A DNA stretch of 64,000 bases from an uncultured Oscillospiraceae bacterium (GTDB taxonomy: Bacteria > Bacillota > Clostridia > Oscillospirales > Oscillospiraceae): contig CAJTYO010000005.1 of the NCBI GenBank assembly GCA_910584045.1, positions 1 to 64,000 of the forward strand, read 5' to 3'. Under the pieces are notes generated by a model. It worked only from the letters and a program-made list of their open reading frames with translations, did not search any database and was not told the DNA's origin. Position numbers and translations under genes: made by a program. This document shows, piece by piece, positions 26,466-34,690 of the stretch (position 1 is its first letter; each line of letters begins with the position of its first letter).

Positions 26466-27983
26466 ATGCAGAAAGAGGCAGTGCTAGAAATGCGCGGCAT
26501 CTGCAAATACTTCCCGGGTGTACGCGCCCTCCAGGATGTGGACTTCACCCTGCGGGAGGGAGAAATCCACGCCCTGATGGGTGAGAACGGCGCAGGCAAG
26601 TCCACGCTTATCAAGGTGCTTACCGGCGTGTACCCCAAGGACGGAGGTGAAGTCCACATCAAGGGTGTCAAGGGCGCGGCGGTCATCCGCTCCCCCCAGG
26701 ACGCCCAGAATGCGGGCATCAGCACCGTCTATCAGGAGATCACCTTGTGTCCTAACCTGACTGTGGCGGAAAATATGTACATCGGCCGCACGAAGGGAGC
26801 CGGAGCCAACTGGAAGGCTATGAACAGCGGTGCGGCGAAGATTCTGGAGTCCCTGGGCATTCCCGCCAGCCCCAAGCAGCAGCTGGACAGCTGCTCCATC
26901 GCCGTGCAGCAGATGGTGGCCATCGCCCGGGCGGTGGATATGGAGTGCAAGGTGCTCATTCTGGACGAGCCCACCTCCTCTCTGGACGAACAGGAGGTGC
27001 AGAAGCTTTTCGTCCTCATGCGCGACCTGCGCGCCAAGGGCGTAGGGATTATCTTCGTCACCCACTTCCTGGAGCAGGTCTATGAGGTCTGCGACCGGAT
27101 CACCGTCCTGCGGGACGGTCAGCTGGTGGGCGAGTACGTTATCGAGGACCTGCCCCGGGTCCAGCTGGTCAGTAAGATGCTGGGCAAGGAGCTGGACGAT
27201 ATGGCCGACATCAAGAGCGAGGTGGGCGGCGGTACGGTCAGCCTGAATGGGGTACCCGTGCTGGAGGCAGAGGGACTGTGCAGCAGCGCGGGCATCAAGC
27301 CCTTCGACTTCTCCATTCACAGAGGCGAGGTCAACGGCTTCACTGGCCTGCTGGGCTCCGGGCGCAGCGAGTGTGTCCGGGCCATCTTCGGCGCGGACCA
27401 TGTCACCAGCGGCCGTGTCAAGGTGGATGGTAAGGACGTCAAGATCAAAAAGCCTCTGGACGCCATGAAGCAGGGCATAGGCTATCTGCCTGAGGACCGG
27501 AAGGGCGACGGCATTGTGGGCGACCTGTCCGTCCGTGAGAACATTATCCTGGCCCTACAGGTGATGAAGGGATTCTTCCGTCCCTTCTCCCGGGCTCAGG
27601 CGGAGGCCTTTGCCGACGAGTACATCAAGCTGCTGGAGATCAAGACCGCCTCGGCGGACACCCCCATCAAGTCCCTGTCCGGCGGCAACCAGCAGAAGTG
27701 CATCCTGGCCCGGTGGCTGCTCACCGACCCCAAGTATCTGATCCTGGATGAGCCCACCCGGGGCATCGACATCGGCACCAAGATCGAGATTCAGAAGCTG
27801 GTTCTCAAGCTGGCTGCAGAGGGTAAGAGCGTCACCTTTATCTCCTCGGAGATCGACGAGATGCTGCGCACCTGTTCCCGGCTCATCGTTATGCGGGACC
27901 GGAAGGCCGTGGGGGAGCTGCGGGACGCGGATTTGACCCAGGCAAAGATTATGGCTACCATTGCAGGAGGTGACGAGGAATGA
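26466..27983 (+). CDS. Sugar ABC transporter ATPase (two ABC domains)
   Basis: Energy-coupling protein of a ribose/galactofuranose-type importer, 505 aa with two ABC domains. The first has Walker A GENGAGKST (39-47) and Walker B LILDEPTSS. The second has a degenerate Walker A (GLLGSGRSE) but a good signature (LSGGNQQK) and LILDEPTRGID, the usual pattern for this family. The ATG at 26466 is set by GGAGG 9 nt upstream. The stop overlaps the first permease by 4 nt (ATGA). Confidence 0.92.
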   Translation: MQKEAVLEMRGICKYFPGVRALQDVDFTLREGEIHALMGENGAGKSTLIKVLTGVYPKDGGEVHIKGVKGAAVIRSPQDAQNAGISTVYQEITLCPNLTVAENMYIGRTKGAGANWKAMNSGAAKILESLGIPASPKQQLDSCSIAVQQMVAIARAVDMECKVLILDEPTSSLDEQEVQKLFVLMRDLRAKGVGIIFVTHFLEQVYEVCDRITVLRDGQLVGEYVIEDLPRVQLVSKMLGKELDDMADIKSEVGGGTVSLNGVPVLEAEGLCSSAGIKPFDFSIHRGEVNGFTGLLGSGRSECVRAIFGADHVTSGRVKVDGKDVKIKKPLDAMKQGIGYLPEDRKGDGIVGDLSVRENIILALQVMKGFFRPFSRAQAEAFADEYIKLLEIKTASADTPIKSLSGGNQQKCILARWLLTDPKYLILDEPTRGIDIGTKIEIQKLVLKLAAEGKSVTFISSEIDEMLRTCSRLIVMRDRKAVGELRDADLTQAKIMATIAGGDEE

Positions 27984-29089
27984 CGACGCCCGTAAAAGAG
28001 CCCAAAACCAAAGTAAAGCGGTCCGATGAGAGTCTGCTGCGGCGGCTCACCCGGCACCAGCTGTTCATCCCCCTGGCGGCGCTGGCGCTGCTGGTGCTGT
28101 TCAACCTGATTGCAGACCCGTCCTTCTTCGCGGTCACCGTCAAGGAAAACAGCCTGGGCAACCCGGTGCTAAGCGGTAATATCATCTCCGTTCTGGACAA
28201 CGCCTCCGAGCTGGTTATCCTGGCCATCGGCATGACGCTGGTGACCGCCTCCTCCGGTGGGCAGGACATCTCCGTAGGCGCGGCCATGGCCATCGCCGGC
28301 AGCGTTATCCTCCGGATGGTCTGCGGCGGACAGGTCACGGCGGACACCATGCAGATGCCGCTCATTCTGGCCATTCTGATCGGCATTGTGGTGAGTATGA
28401 TCTTCGGCGCGTTCAACGGCGCGCTGGTGGCTTACTTTAAGATCCAGCCCATGGTGGCCACACTGATCCTGTTCACCGCCGGGCGCTCTATCGCCGCCTG
28501 GATCAACAATAACCAGCTGCCCATCATCAACGATCTTGCGTTCAAATACGCGGGGACCTTTCTTCCTGGCATCCCTGTCCCCACACCTATCTTTATTACT
28601 GTGCTGGTGATTGTGCTGTTTTTCCTGGCACTGAAGTTTTCCAACCTGGGCCTCTATACTCAATCGGTGGGCATCAACGCAAACTCCTCCCGGCTCAACG
28701 GCCTGGACCCCAAGCTCATCAAGCTGATGACATATGTGATTCTGGGCGTGTGCGTGGCCGTGGCGGGCTTCATCCGAGTCAGCCGCAGCGGCTCCATCAA
28801 CTACTCCCGCATCGCGGAGAACATCGAGATGGATGCCATTCTGGCCGTGGCATTGGGTGGCAATGCCCTCAGCGGCGGCAAATTCAATATCTATGGCTCC
28901 ATCCTGGGTGCGTACGTCATCCAATTCCTCACCACCACCCTTTACAAGTACGAGGTGCCCTCCACGGCCCTGCCCGCCTATAAGGCGGTGGTGGTTATCC
29001 TGCTGGTGGTGCTCAGCGCCCCGGTGGTGCAGGAGAAGCTGGCCAGCATTCGGAAGGCGCCCGCCAAAGCGGCAAAGGAGGTGTCCTAA
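27980..29089 (+). CDS. Sugar ABC transporter permease 1 (YtfT-like)
   Basis: Membrane subunit of the sugar importer, 369 aa, about nine to ten hydrophobic helices. The SSGGQDISVGAAMAIAGS stretch and the late ALGGNALSGGKFNIYGSILGA region are hallmarks of RbsC/YtfT-type permeases, the latter near the ATPase-contact loop. It is translationally coupled to the ATPase gene and followed 1 nt later by a second permease, so the transporter probably has a permease heterodimer as in the YtfQRT/YjfF system. Confidence 0.9.
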   Translation: MTTPVKEPKTKVKRSDESLLRRLTRHQLFIPLAALALLVLFNLIADPSFFAVTVKENSLGNPVLSGNIISVLDNASELVILAIGMTLVTASSGGQDISVGAAMAIAGSVILRMVCGGQVTADTMQMPLILAILIGIVVSMIFGAFNGALVAYFKIQPMVATLILFTAGRSIAAWINNNQLPIINDLAFKYAGTFLPGIPVPTPIFITVLVIVLFFLALKFSNLGLYTQSVGINANSSRLNGLDPKLIKLMTYVILGVCVAVAGFIRVSRSGSINYSRIAENIEMDAILAVALGGNALSGGKFNIYGSILGAYVIQFLTTTLYKYEVPSTALPAYKAVVVILLVVLSAPVVQEKLASIRKAPAKAAKEVS

Positions 29090-29090
29090 A

Positions 29091-30167
29091 ATGCCGAAGG
29101 GAATTGCAGTTGATAAGCAGGGGCGGATCAAGGAGCGGACTGCTATGAGCGATACCAATCTGCTGCTTACCATTACAGTGGTTGTTTTCTTCATTCTGTA
29201 TCTGTCCGCCGTGTTTTTCCTGGGCGGCAGCTTCACCAAACCCCAGAACTTTCTGAACATTCTTAACAATAACGCATCCCTCATTGTCCTGTCCTGCGGT
29301 ATGAGTCTGGTGATGATTACCGGCGGCATCGACATCAGTGTGGGCGCGGTCACGTGCCTGGTCTGTATGGTCAGCGCGGTGAATCTGGAGCAGCAGGGGG
29401 GGAATATGCTCACGGTGATTCTCATCGGGCTGGGTATAGGACTGGCCTTCGGTGTAATCCAGGGCTTCCTGGTGGCCCATCTGGGGATTCAGCCCTTCAT
29501 CATCTCCCTGGCGGGCATGTTTTTCGCCAAGGGCATGACCACCATTGTGAGCAAGGAGCCCGTGCGGGTGACCAACGAGGGATTCCTGGCGGTGAAGGAG
29601 ACCCGCATCATCGTCCCCGGCCTGGGCTCCGCCAACAAAGCGGGAGAGTACATTGACGCTTATGTGGAGGTGGGTGTGGTCATTGCACTGCTGGTGGTGG
29701 CGCTCCTCTTTTGCCTGCTGCGCTGGACCAAGCTGGGCCGCAGTTTCTACGCTGTGGGCGGCAGCAACCAGAGCGCAAATATGCTGGGAATCAATGTGCG
29801 CCGTACCAAGTTCCTGGCCCATGTGCTGTGCGGACTGCTGGCGGGACTGGGCGGCATCCTCTACTTCCTCCATGTTGGCAGCGGCGATGTAGCTAACGGC
29901 GCGGGGGACGAGATGAACGCCATTGCCTCCTCTATCATTGGCGGCACCCTGCTCACCGGTGGTGTGGGCAATGTTGTCGGCTCCTTCTTCGGTGTGCTGA
30001 GCCTAAACACTATTAAGCGTATTGTATCTTCTTTGGGCTTTGATGAGGCGTGGTGGTCCAACATTACTGTAGCTGCCATGCTGTGCCTGTTTCTGGTGAT
30101 CCAGAGTGTGGTCCTGCTGCGCAAGAGCGCCGGCGGCAAGGGAAAGGGCACGGTAGAGAAGAAATAA
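29091..30167 (+). CDS. Sugar ABC transporter permease 2 (YjfF-like)
   Basis: Second membrane subunit, 358 aa. The ATG at 29091 is chosen because AAAGGAGG stands about 8 nt upstream, inside the end of the previous gene. It carries the same family motifs as its neighbour (ITGGIDISVGAV near residue 75 and SSIIGGTLLTGGVGNVVGS late). The gene order binding protein, ATPase, permease, permease matches ytfQ-ytfR-ytfT-yjfF. Last gene of the operon; the next genes are on the other strand. Confidence 0.9.
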   Translation: MPKGIAVDKQGRIKERTAMSDTNLLLTITVVVFFILYLSAVFFLGGSFTKPQNFLNILNNNASLIVLSCGMSLVMITGGIDISVGAVTCLVCMVSAVNLEQQGGNMLTVILIGLGIGLAFGVIQGFLVAHLGIQPFIISLAGMFFAKGMTTIVSKEPVRVTNEGFLAVKETRIIVPGLGSANKAGEYIDAYVEVGVVIALLVVALLFCLLRWTKLGRSFYAVGGSNQSANMLGINVRRTKFLAHVLCGLLAGLGGILYFLHVGSGDVANGAGDEMNAIASSIIGGTLLTGGVGNVVGSFFGVLSLNTIKRIVSSLGFDEAWWSNITVAAMLCLFLVIQSVVLLRKSAGGKGKGTVEKK

Positions 30168-30185
30168 TTCCGTTCTGTATGCGGC

Positions 30186-30219
30186 AATCCGCCGGATAGA
30201 CTTCTCTATCCGGCGGATT
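30186..30219. terminator. Hairpin between converging operons
   Basis: AATCCGCCGGATAGA (30186-30200) and TCTATCCGGCGGATT (30205-30219): a 15-bp perfect stem with a 4-nt loop. The stop codon of the minus-strand DUF3343 gene lies inside the stem. The U-run is poor on both sides. Confidence 0.65.
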
Positions 30220-30454
30220 CTTCATGCACCAGAATATATCCGTCCCCCTCCCGACGGTAGACGGCCTCCAAGTCCCGGTCCAGCAGAGTGAGCAGTGGGT
30301 CCTCTCCGCAGTAGAGCACACACGTGCCGCAGGAGGAGCTCAGGACTCGGGGGACGGGGGCCATCCGGGCCTCCGTCCCCTCTGCCCGGCCCAAAGCCCG
30401 GCAGCTCCGCAGAGCCGCCAGGTGGGTGTGGAAGGTTGCTGTATACTGCGCCAT
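30206..30454 (-). CDS. DUF3343 protein (putative Se/S carrier)
   Basis: Small protein (82 aa) of the DUF3343 family. The pattern is a TFHTHLAALRSC helix, then MAPVPRVLSSSCGTCV with the conserved SSSCG cysteine. Family members occur with YedE and TusA-like proteins in selenium-using bacteria and are thought to carry sulfur or selenium. The ATG at 30454 overlaps the TusA stop (TGATG). It is the last gene of the yedE cassette. The exact role is not known experimentally. Confidence 0.75.
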   Translation of the reverse strand: MAQYTATFHTHLAALRSCRALGRAEGTEARMAPVPRVLSSSCGTCVLYCGEDPLLTLLDRDLEAVYRREGDGYILVHEESAG

Positions 30455-30657
30455 CACTTTGTTAGAGTTAGTTTGAAGTCTCCGTCCAGATCAGAGACCT
30501 CCACCGCGTACCCTGCGTTCCGGGCAAAGCGGGTCACGTTCTCCAGGGAGCACTGGTTGTCTACCGCCACCTCCAGAGTTCCGGGTGCGCCGTTCTTAAC
30601 GGCCTTTTGCACCATGATGACGGGCGTGGGACAGGAATATCCGCGAGCGTCCAGCAT
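30454..30657 (-). CDS. TusA/YedF-like sulfurtransferase
   Basis: TusA-family protein, 67 aa. The active-site Cys is C9 in the conserved CPTP motif (DARGYSCPTPV). Such proteins carry a persulfide or, next to YedE, possibly selenium. It starts 3 nt after the yedE stop and overlaps the DUF3343 gene, so all three are made together. It lacks the extra C-terminal domain of full-length YedF. Confidence 0.87.
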   Translation of the reverse strand: MLDARGYSCPTPVIMVQKAVKNGAPGTLEVAVDNQCSLENVTRFARNAGYAVEVSDLDGDFKLTLTK

Positions 30658-30660
30658 TTC

Positions 30661-31758
30661 TCAGCCCTCCAATTTCTGTACATTTGCAACGGAAATCACC
30701 GCTAGAACTATAAATCCAACCGTGACTGCCAGCGCAACAGGTCCCTTGCCAATCCCGTCGCCGGAGGATGCCAATCCGAGGTTGTGGGCGATAGCTGCCC
30801 CCACGATGAAGCCAGTAACGGTAACAGCGGAGTCTGTGTTGCCCTCCCCGGCCAAAATCAGCTGACGCAAGGGACATCCCCCCAGCAAGACGGATCCCCA
30901 GCCAACCAACGTCATACCCAGCAGGTTCCACAGCCATTCGCTGTGGGCGATGGGCTGTCCGGCGAAGCTGGGATGAAACTGGTTCAGAGCCAGATTGCCC
31001 GCCAGCACTGCCAGGATAATAACAGCGAAAGCGGAGAGCAGCCGGAAATCCCGGAACAGAACCGCGTCTCGGATGCCTCCTACCATGCACAGTCGGGACC
31101 GCTGAGCCAATACACCGACCAGAAGCGATACGGCCAGCGCCGCCAGTAGGGGGGCCGCCATAGATCCGGGTCCCGTACGGCTGAAGAAGATAAAGTCTGG
31201 CCGTGCTGCCCGCAGGATCAGCAAAACCAGCATTAGAGCCGGAAATGTCAGACCTTCGGCAATGGACTGTGGGTGAGCCCGGCGGAGGCTGAAACCCCTG
31301 GTCAGAAACTGTATCCCGATCAAAATTCCCAAAACGAAGCCCACTAGCCCCACCAAGGCGTTTCCGTCGCCCCCACCGATGCGGATCACCATTCGCAGAG
31401 GACAGCCCAGGAATACCAGGGCCCCGATCATGACGAATACCGCAATCACAAACCGCAGCATGGGGGAGGACCCACCCTTGGATCGGAACTCCTTTTTGAC
31501 GAAGGCAATGGCCGTGGCCCCCAGCACCAGACCAATGATCTCCGGGCGGATGTACTGTACGATGCCGCTGTTCACCTCCGCGGAAAAACCCGCCCGCTGC
31601 AGGTCCAGTGCCCCCGCGATGTCCCGCAGGAAGCAGGCGATGCAGAAGCCCATGTTAGCCGGATTGCCCAGATAGGTTAGCAGCACTGCCGCCGCCCCCA
31701 CCGCCAGGCCCGTTCCGATCAGCAGGCCGTAACGCTTGATAAAACTCTCCTTTGACAT
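30661..31758 (-). CDS. yedE: YedE-family selenium/sulfur transporter
   Basis: Polytopic membrane protein (365 aa, about ten helices) of the YeeE/YedE family in the form linked to selenium metabolism. Conserved Cys motifs occur in pairs across the two internal repeats: NMGFCIACFLRD, FLGCPLRM, SRLCMVGGIRD and LLGGCPLRQLI. The GCPLR repeats match the thiosulfate-channel fold of YeeE-type proteins, where Cys residues relay the substrate. With the TusA and DUF3343 genes it forms a standard cassette. Selenium use is inferred from this context; no selenocysteine gene is seen in the window. Confidence 0.88.
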   Translation of the reverse strand: MSKESFIKRYGLLIGTGLAVGAAAVLLTYLGNPANMGFCIACFLRDIAGALDLQRAGFSAEVNSGIVQYIRPEIIGLVLGATAIAFVKKEFRSKGGSSPMLRFVIAVFVMIGALVFLGCPLRMVIRIGGGDGNALVGLVGFVLGILIGIQFLTRGFSLRRAHPQSIAEGLTFPALMLVLLILRAARPDFIFFSRTGPGSMAAPLLAALAVSLLVGVLAQRSRLCMVGGIRDAVLFRDFRLLSAFAVIILAVLAGNLALNQFHPSFAGQPIAHSEWLWNLLGMTLVGWGSVLLGGCPLRQLILAGEGNTDSAVTVTGFIVGAAIAHNLGLASSGDGIGKGPVALAVTVGFIVLAVISVANVQKLEG

Positions 31759-31858
31759 TGTGTGTCTCCAACTCCTTTCTCTCGTGGCACGAGAAGCAGA
31801 AAAGCGCCTACGGATTTTCTTCCCCTTCCGTAAACGCCCCTTTCCCGTATTCCCTTTC
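31759..31858 (-). promoter_or_regulatory. Structured ~100-nt leader of the yedE operon
   Basis: Between promoter and start codon the RNA can form at least two stems: ACGGA with TCCGT enclosing a purine-rich loop, and the palindrome TCTCGTGGCACGAGA (31780-31794) just before the AAAGGAG site. It could be a cis-regulatory element. I recognise no known riboswitch. Confidence 0.4.
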
Positions 31859-31864
31859 TTCTAT

Positions 31865-31893
31865 AGTATACAGGGTCTCGCCGGATAATGCAA
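31865..31893 (-). promoter_or_regulatory. Promoter of the yedE operon
   Basis: On the minus strand TTGCAT (31893-31888), a 17-nt spacer and TATACT (31870-31865). Confidence 0.8.
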
Positions 31894-31921
31894 GCGTTAT
31901 TTTTTTAAAAGAATAATGGGA

Positions 31922-32095
31922 AGGTTTTAATATGTAAATGGACAGTCGGATCAACGGGTCCGGCTGTTCATTTATCAGGTTTAGGTCACATCAAAAAGCC
32001 ATGTGGAACCAATCCGTAGACCGTTGGATGGAAACAAGGCTTTCCTGGAAAAAGGAGCAGGGGCAGGACCCCAGAAAGGAGGATCCTATATGGGC
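31922..32095 (+). repeat. Inverted duplicate A of 38091-38265 (truncated gene start)
   Basis: This 174-bp stretch matches the reverse complement of 38091-38265 with about ten mismatches and one gap by eye. It carries the leader, ribosome binding site and first two codons (ATGGGC) of the 95-aa gene at 37809-38096. Then it breaks off at 32095 where the shared 18-mer begins. Confidence 0.85.
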
Positions 32096-32112
32096 AATGT
32101 CATTAAGTTAAG
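32095..32112. repeat. 18-mer, reverse complement of 4848-4865
   Basis: CAATGTCATTAAGTTAAG starts exactly where the duplicated gene start is cut. It is likely an insertion-element end or a preferred insertion site. Confidence 0.6.
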
Positions 32113-32114
32113 GG

Positions 32115-32151
32115 GTTAAGGGGGCAAATGCGGTGCATTTGCCCCCTTAAC
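32115..32151. repeat. 17-bp perfect hairpin at the IS5-like element end
   Basis: GTTAAGGGGGCAAATGC (32115-32131) and GCATTTGCCCCCTTAAC (32135-32151) with a 3-nt loop. It lies just past the transposase stop, between it and the 18-mer. Confidence 0.7.
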
Positions 32152-32174
32152 ACACATACAGAAATCCGCAAAAG

Positions 32175-32815
32175 CTAGTAAGGTAACCAGATAAGGATAC
32201 AGGCAAGACAGACGACAGCACGAAAATAGAGGGCTTTCTTCTCGTATCTGGTGACGAAGCGGCGGTTGTTTTTCAGTTTGAGGAACAGATTTTCAACCAG
32301 ATGGCGTTCTTTGTATGTGTGTTAGTCAGTTTTTCTGGGATGTTTGGCAATGCTACGGCTAGGAATTACCGCAACTCCATCCCGTTCCTCCAACCAACGT
32401 ATAAACTCATCGCTATCATAGCCTTTATCTGCCAATATGAGTTTGCCATTCAGATCAAAAGGCTCCAACAGCGTCTGTGCCATGCAGATATCATTTCGGT
32501 TCCCACTGGAGAGTAAAAAGCGCAATAGATTCCCAAGCCCATCCGTTACTGCATGGACTTTCGTGGTCAAGCCCCCTCTGATCCGTCCGGTTTCCTCGTG
32601 GTATCCCCTTTTTTGACCCCGCTGGCATGTTGGTGAACTTTGATCGTGGTGCTGTCCAGCACCAGTGCTGTTTCGTCCACCAAATCCTGTCCAATCAGGG
32701 CTGTAAGGATATCCTCCCATATTCCGGCTTTTGTCCATGCCCGAAATCGGCTGTATACGCTTTGCCATGGCCCGAACCGCTCCGGTAAAGCCCGCCTTGG
32801 TATTTCCCGTGTTCA
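32175..32815 (-). pseudogene. IS5-family transposase, broken
   Basis: Remains of an IS5/IS427-type DDE transposase. Readable pieces in order are LPERFGPWQSVYSRFRAW, LVLDSTTIKVHQHASG (first Asp), RIRGGLTTKVHAVTDG, LILADKGYDSDEF (second Asp) and YKERHLVENLFLKLKN (Glu region), ending ILIWLPY at 32175. About 50 N-terminal codons are missing before a stop near 32815. A -1 frame change falls at an AAAAAAG heptamer near 32615, which could be programmed slippage. An in-frame TAA at 32322-32324 interrupts the region before HTYKERHLVE and is not expected in a live copy. Confidence 0.8.
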
Positions 32816-32853
32816 GCTTGACAAAAAAACGAGGAAAAATGTGGAGAATCCTA

Positions 32854-32882
32854 TTGACAACGGTGCAGTTTTGCGGTATACT
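32854..32882 (+). promoter_or_regulatory. Strong promoter of the tRNA cluster
   Basis: TTGACA (32854-32859), 17-nt spacer, TATACT (32877-32882); the first tRNA begins 43 nt later. Confidence 0.88.
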
Positions 32883-32925
32883 AAGCCCTGCCTAGCCGGT
32901 CGGGTAACTCTGTAGCCGGATATAT

Positions 32926-33002
32926 GGCGGCGTAGCTCAGTTGGCCAGAGCATTCGGTTCATACCCGAAGTGTCACCGGTTCGAATCCAGTCGCCGCTAC
33001 CA
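32926..33002 (+). tRNA. tRNA-Met (CAT)
   Basis: 77-nt cloverleaf. Acceptor GGCGGCG pairs with CGCCGCT (one G-U), the D-arm has GCTCAGTTGGCCAGAGC, and the anticodon loop TTCATAC sits in a TCGG/CCGA stem. The T-arm contains GGTTCGAATCC and CCA is encoded. Elongator-type methionine tRNA by structure. Confidence 0.93.
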
Positions 33003-33025
33003 TGTTCCATATTGGGACAGCCCTT

Positions 33026-33100
33026 GGCGCGTTGGTCAAGCGGCTAAGACACCGCCCTTTCACGGCGGTAACACGGGTTCGATTCCCGTACGCGTCACCA
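33026..33100 (+). tRNA. tRNA-Glu (TTC)
   Basis: 75-nt cloverleaf. Acceptor GGCGCGT with ACGCGTC, anticodon loop CTTTCAC in a CCGCC/GGCGG stem, T-arm GGGTTCGATTCCC, encoded CCA. Confidence 0.93.
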
Positions 33101-33128
33101 CGACGGGAGGAATCGCTCCCGTCTCCAG

Positions 33129-33205
33129 GGAGGCTTAGCTCAGCTGGTTAGAGCGCATGCTTCACACGCATGAGGCCACTGGTTCGAGTCCAGTAGTCTC
33201 CACCA
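33129..33205 (+). tRNA. tRNA-Val (CAC)
   Basis: 77-nt cloverleaf. Acceptor GGAGGCT with AGTCTCC, anticodon loop TTCACAC in a CATGC/GCATG stem, T-arm TGGTTCGAGTCCA, encoded CCA. Its 3' end faces the integrase gene 274 bp away and is a likely attachment site for the element. Confidence 0.93.
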
Positions 33206-33210
33206 GAAAA

Positions 33211-33247
33211 ATCCCTTAGAGCCGCAAGGCTTTGAGGGGTTTTTTTC
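33211..33247 (+). terminator. Terminator of the tRNA cluster
   Basis: CCCTTAGAGCC, a GCAA loop and GGCTTTGAGGG, followed by a T7 run. Confidence 0.88.
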
Positions 33248-33478
33248 TTTCCATTTTCTGGAAAAATTTCTTCCCTTGATTTCCCGTAATTTAGGGCAAT
33301 TTTCGGTGTTTTTGGGCCCCGTTGTTGCAAAAGTGTTGCAAATTTTTGAAGCCCGCTGACCGCTGTGGCGCAATGGATTAAGCGTTTTTCAGTTGCTTCG
33401 GGCCCGGAAGACCAGTTGAAATGTGGATAGCTGACCCCGCAAAAACAGATTATTGCAATGTTGCAACAATTTTGGTGT

Positions 33479-34561
33479 TTATGCAGTTGCCCGCAGAGCT
33501 TCACGAACCTTTTCCGCCGTCTGTGCTTCCCGAGAACGCCGGTCGTAGTGGGTATAGATCCGCAATGTCAAATCCACGGTGCTGTGTCCCGCCAGATACT
33601 GAATCTCCTTAATATCCAATCCCGCTTCGAAGAGACGGGTAATGTAGGTGTGGCGTAGGATGTGAGCTGTGATATGTGTATCCGGCAGCTCACGTTCGAT
33701 CAGCTTCCACATACTCCTGTAGGATGACTGTGTGAGTGGAGCGTGGTTCTGCATGGCAAGTACATATTTGGAATGGGAGGTCTTTTTTTCCTGCCGCAGC
33801 CATGCTTCCAATTCTTCAGATAGCGGAAGGTTTCGTTTCCCTGCATCCGTCTTCAAGTAATCATTGATTGCTGTCTTTTGGCGATCACGCCCCAGCAACG
33901 CGCTTTGCCGAACGTAGATCATTTTCTTGGCAAAATCAATATTGTCCCAAGTAAGTGCCAAAATCTCTCCGCGTCGCATTCCGGTGTGCAGGGCAATCAG
34001 TAGATAAGTTCGGGCACGATGGTTTACCACTCGCTTCAGAAGGAGCCTGCTCTCATCTGGTGTGATGGTTTCTTTCTCCAAAGTCTTTTTTCCACTGGGC
34101 TTCAGCATACTGCTTACCGGGGACTTGGCGACTAGGCCGTTTTCCACAGCGACCTTGAAAATACTGCGTAAATTGACCAGCACTTTAGACTGGAGCGAAT
34201 TGCTTTTGGAAGCTAGGTCTGCCATGATTGCCTGAATATGCATAGGTGTAATATCCCGGAGTCGGTAACTGCCAATTGCAGGAAGAATATGGATGTTTAG
34301 GGAATTTTTGATGGCAATTAAGCTGTTTTCCCGTAAGTACGGCTTCTTATACATATCGTACCACATCTGTGCGAAATGACCGAATGTTTCTTCGCTGCAA
34401 ATATCTACTCCGGAATTGACAAGAATTTGCGCTTTTATGACCTTCTCATCAAGCTCTTTTTGCGTTTTTGCCCGGAGATATTTACGTGATCCATCCGGAA
34501 GTTGAATGGCCTTGGTAAGATATTCATATTTTTTCTTGTTGCTTTTCGCTGTTTTTGTCAT
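33479..34561 (-). CDS. int: Tyrosine recombinase / integrase (Tn916-type)
   Basis: Site-specific recombinase for element integration and excision, 360 aa. The ATG at 34561 follows AAAGGAG by 8 nt. The N-terminal part is an AP2-like arm-binding domain, then a core-binding domain (TFGHFAQMWYDMY), then the catalytic domain. Catalytic residues are in TGMRRGEILAL (Arg), HILRHTYITRLFEAG (His-x-x-Arg), LAGHSTVDLTLRIYTHY (His and the Tyr nucleophile). It reads intact. It lies beside tRNA-Val and a small excisionase gene. TTGCAA repeats around 33323-33345 and 33453-33468 may be arm-type binding sites. Confidence 0.92.
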   Translation of the reverse strand: MTKTAKSNKKKYEYLTKAIQLPDGSRKYLRAKTQKELDEKVIKAQILVNSGVDICSEETFGHFAQMWYDMYKKPYLRENSLIAIKNSLNIHILPAIGSYRLRDITPMHIQAIMADLASKSNSLQSKVLVNLRSIFKVAVENGLVAKSPVSSMLKPSGKKTLEKETITPDESRLLLKRVVNHRARTYLLIALHTGMRRGEILALTWDNIDFAKKMIYVRQSALLGRDRQKTAINDYLKTDAGKRNLPLSEELEAWLRQEKKTSHSKYVLAMQNHAPLTQSSYRSMWKLIERELPDTHITAHILRHTYITRLFEAGLDIKEIQYLAGHSTVDLTLRIYTHYDRRSREAQTAEKVREALRATA

Positions 34562-34690
34562 TTGGCATTCTCCTTTCAGTAATGCCCTGTGATGTAGCAT
34601 ATTTATTATACCGCATAAAACATGCTGCCGCAAGGTATTGTTTGAAATCCCTTTGCCGATAAAATTGCTTTATAAAATTTCAGGGCTGCT

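Noticed and set aside
33360..33420. Sequence resembling the 5' half of a tRNA (GTGGCGCAATGGATTA)
   Set aside because: The anticodon and T-arms cannot be completed and no acceptor partner is found.
33140..33504. Minus-strand frames reading LLDSNQWPHACEACALTS and similar
   Set aside because: They are the antisense of the tRNA-Val gene and its terminator, a common false ORF.
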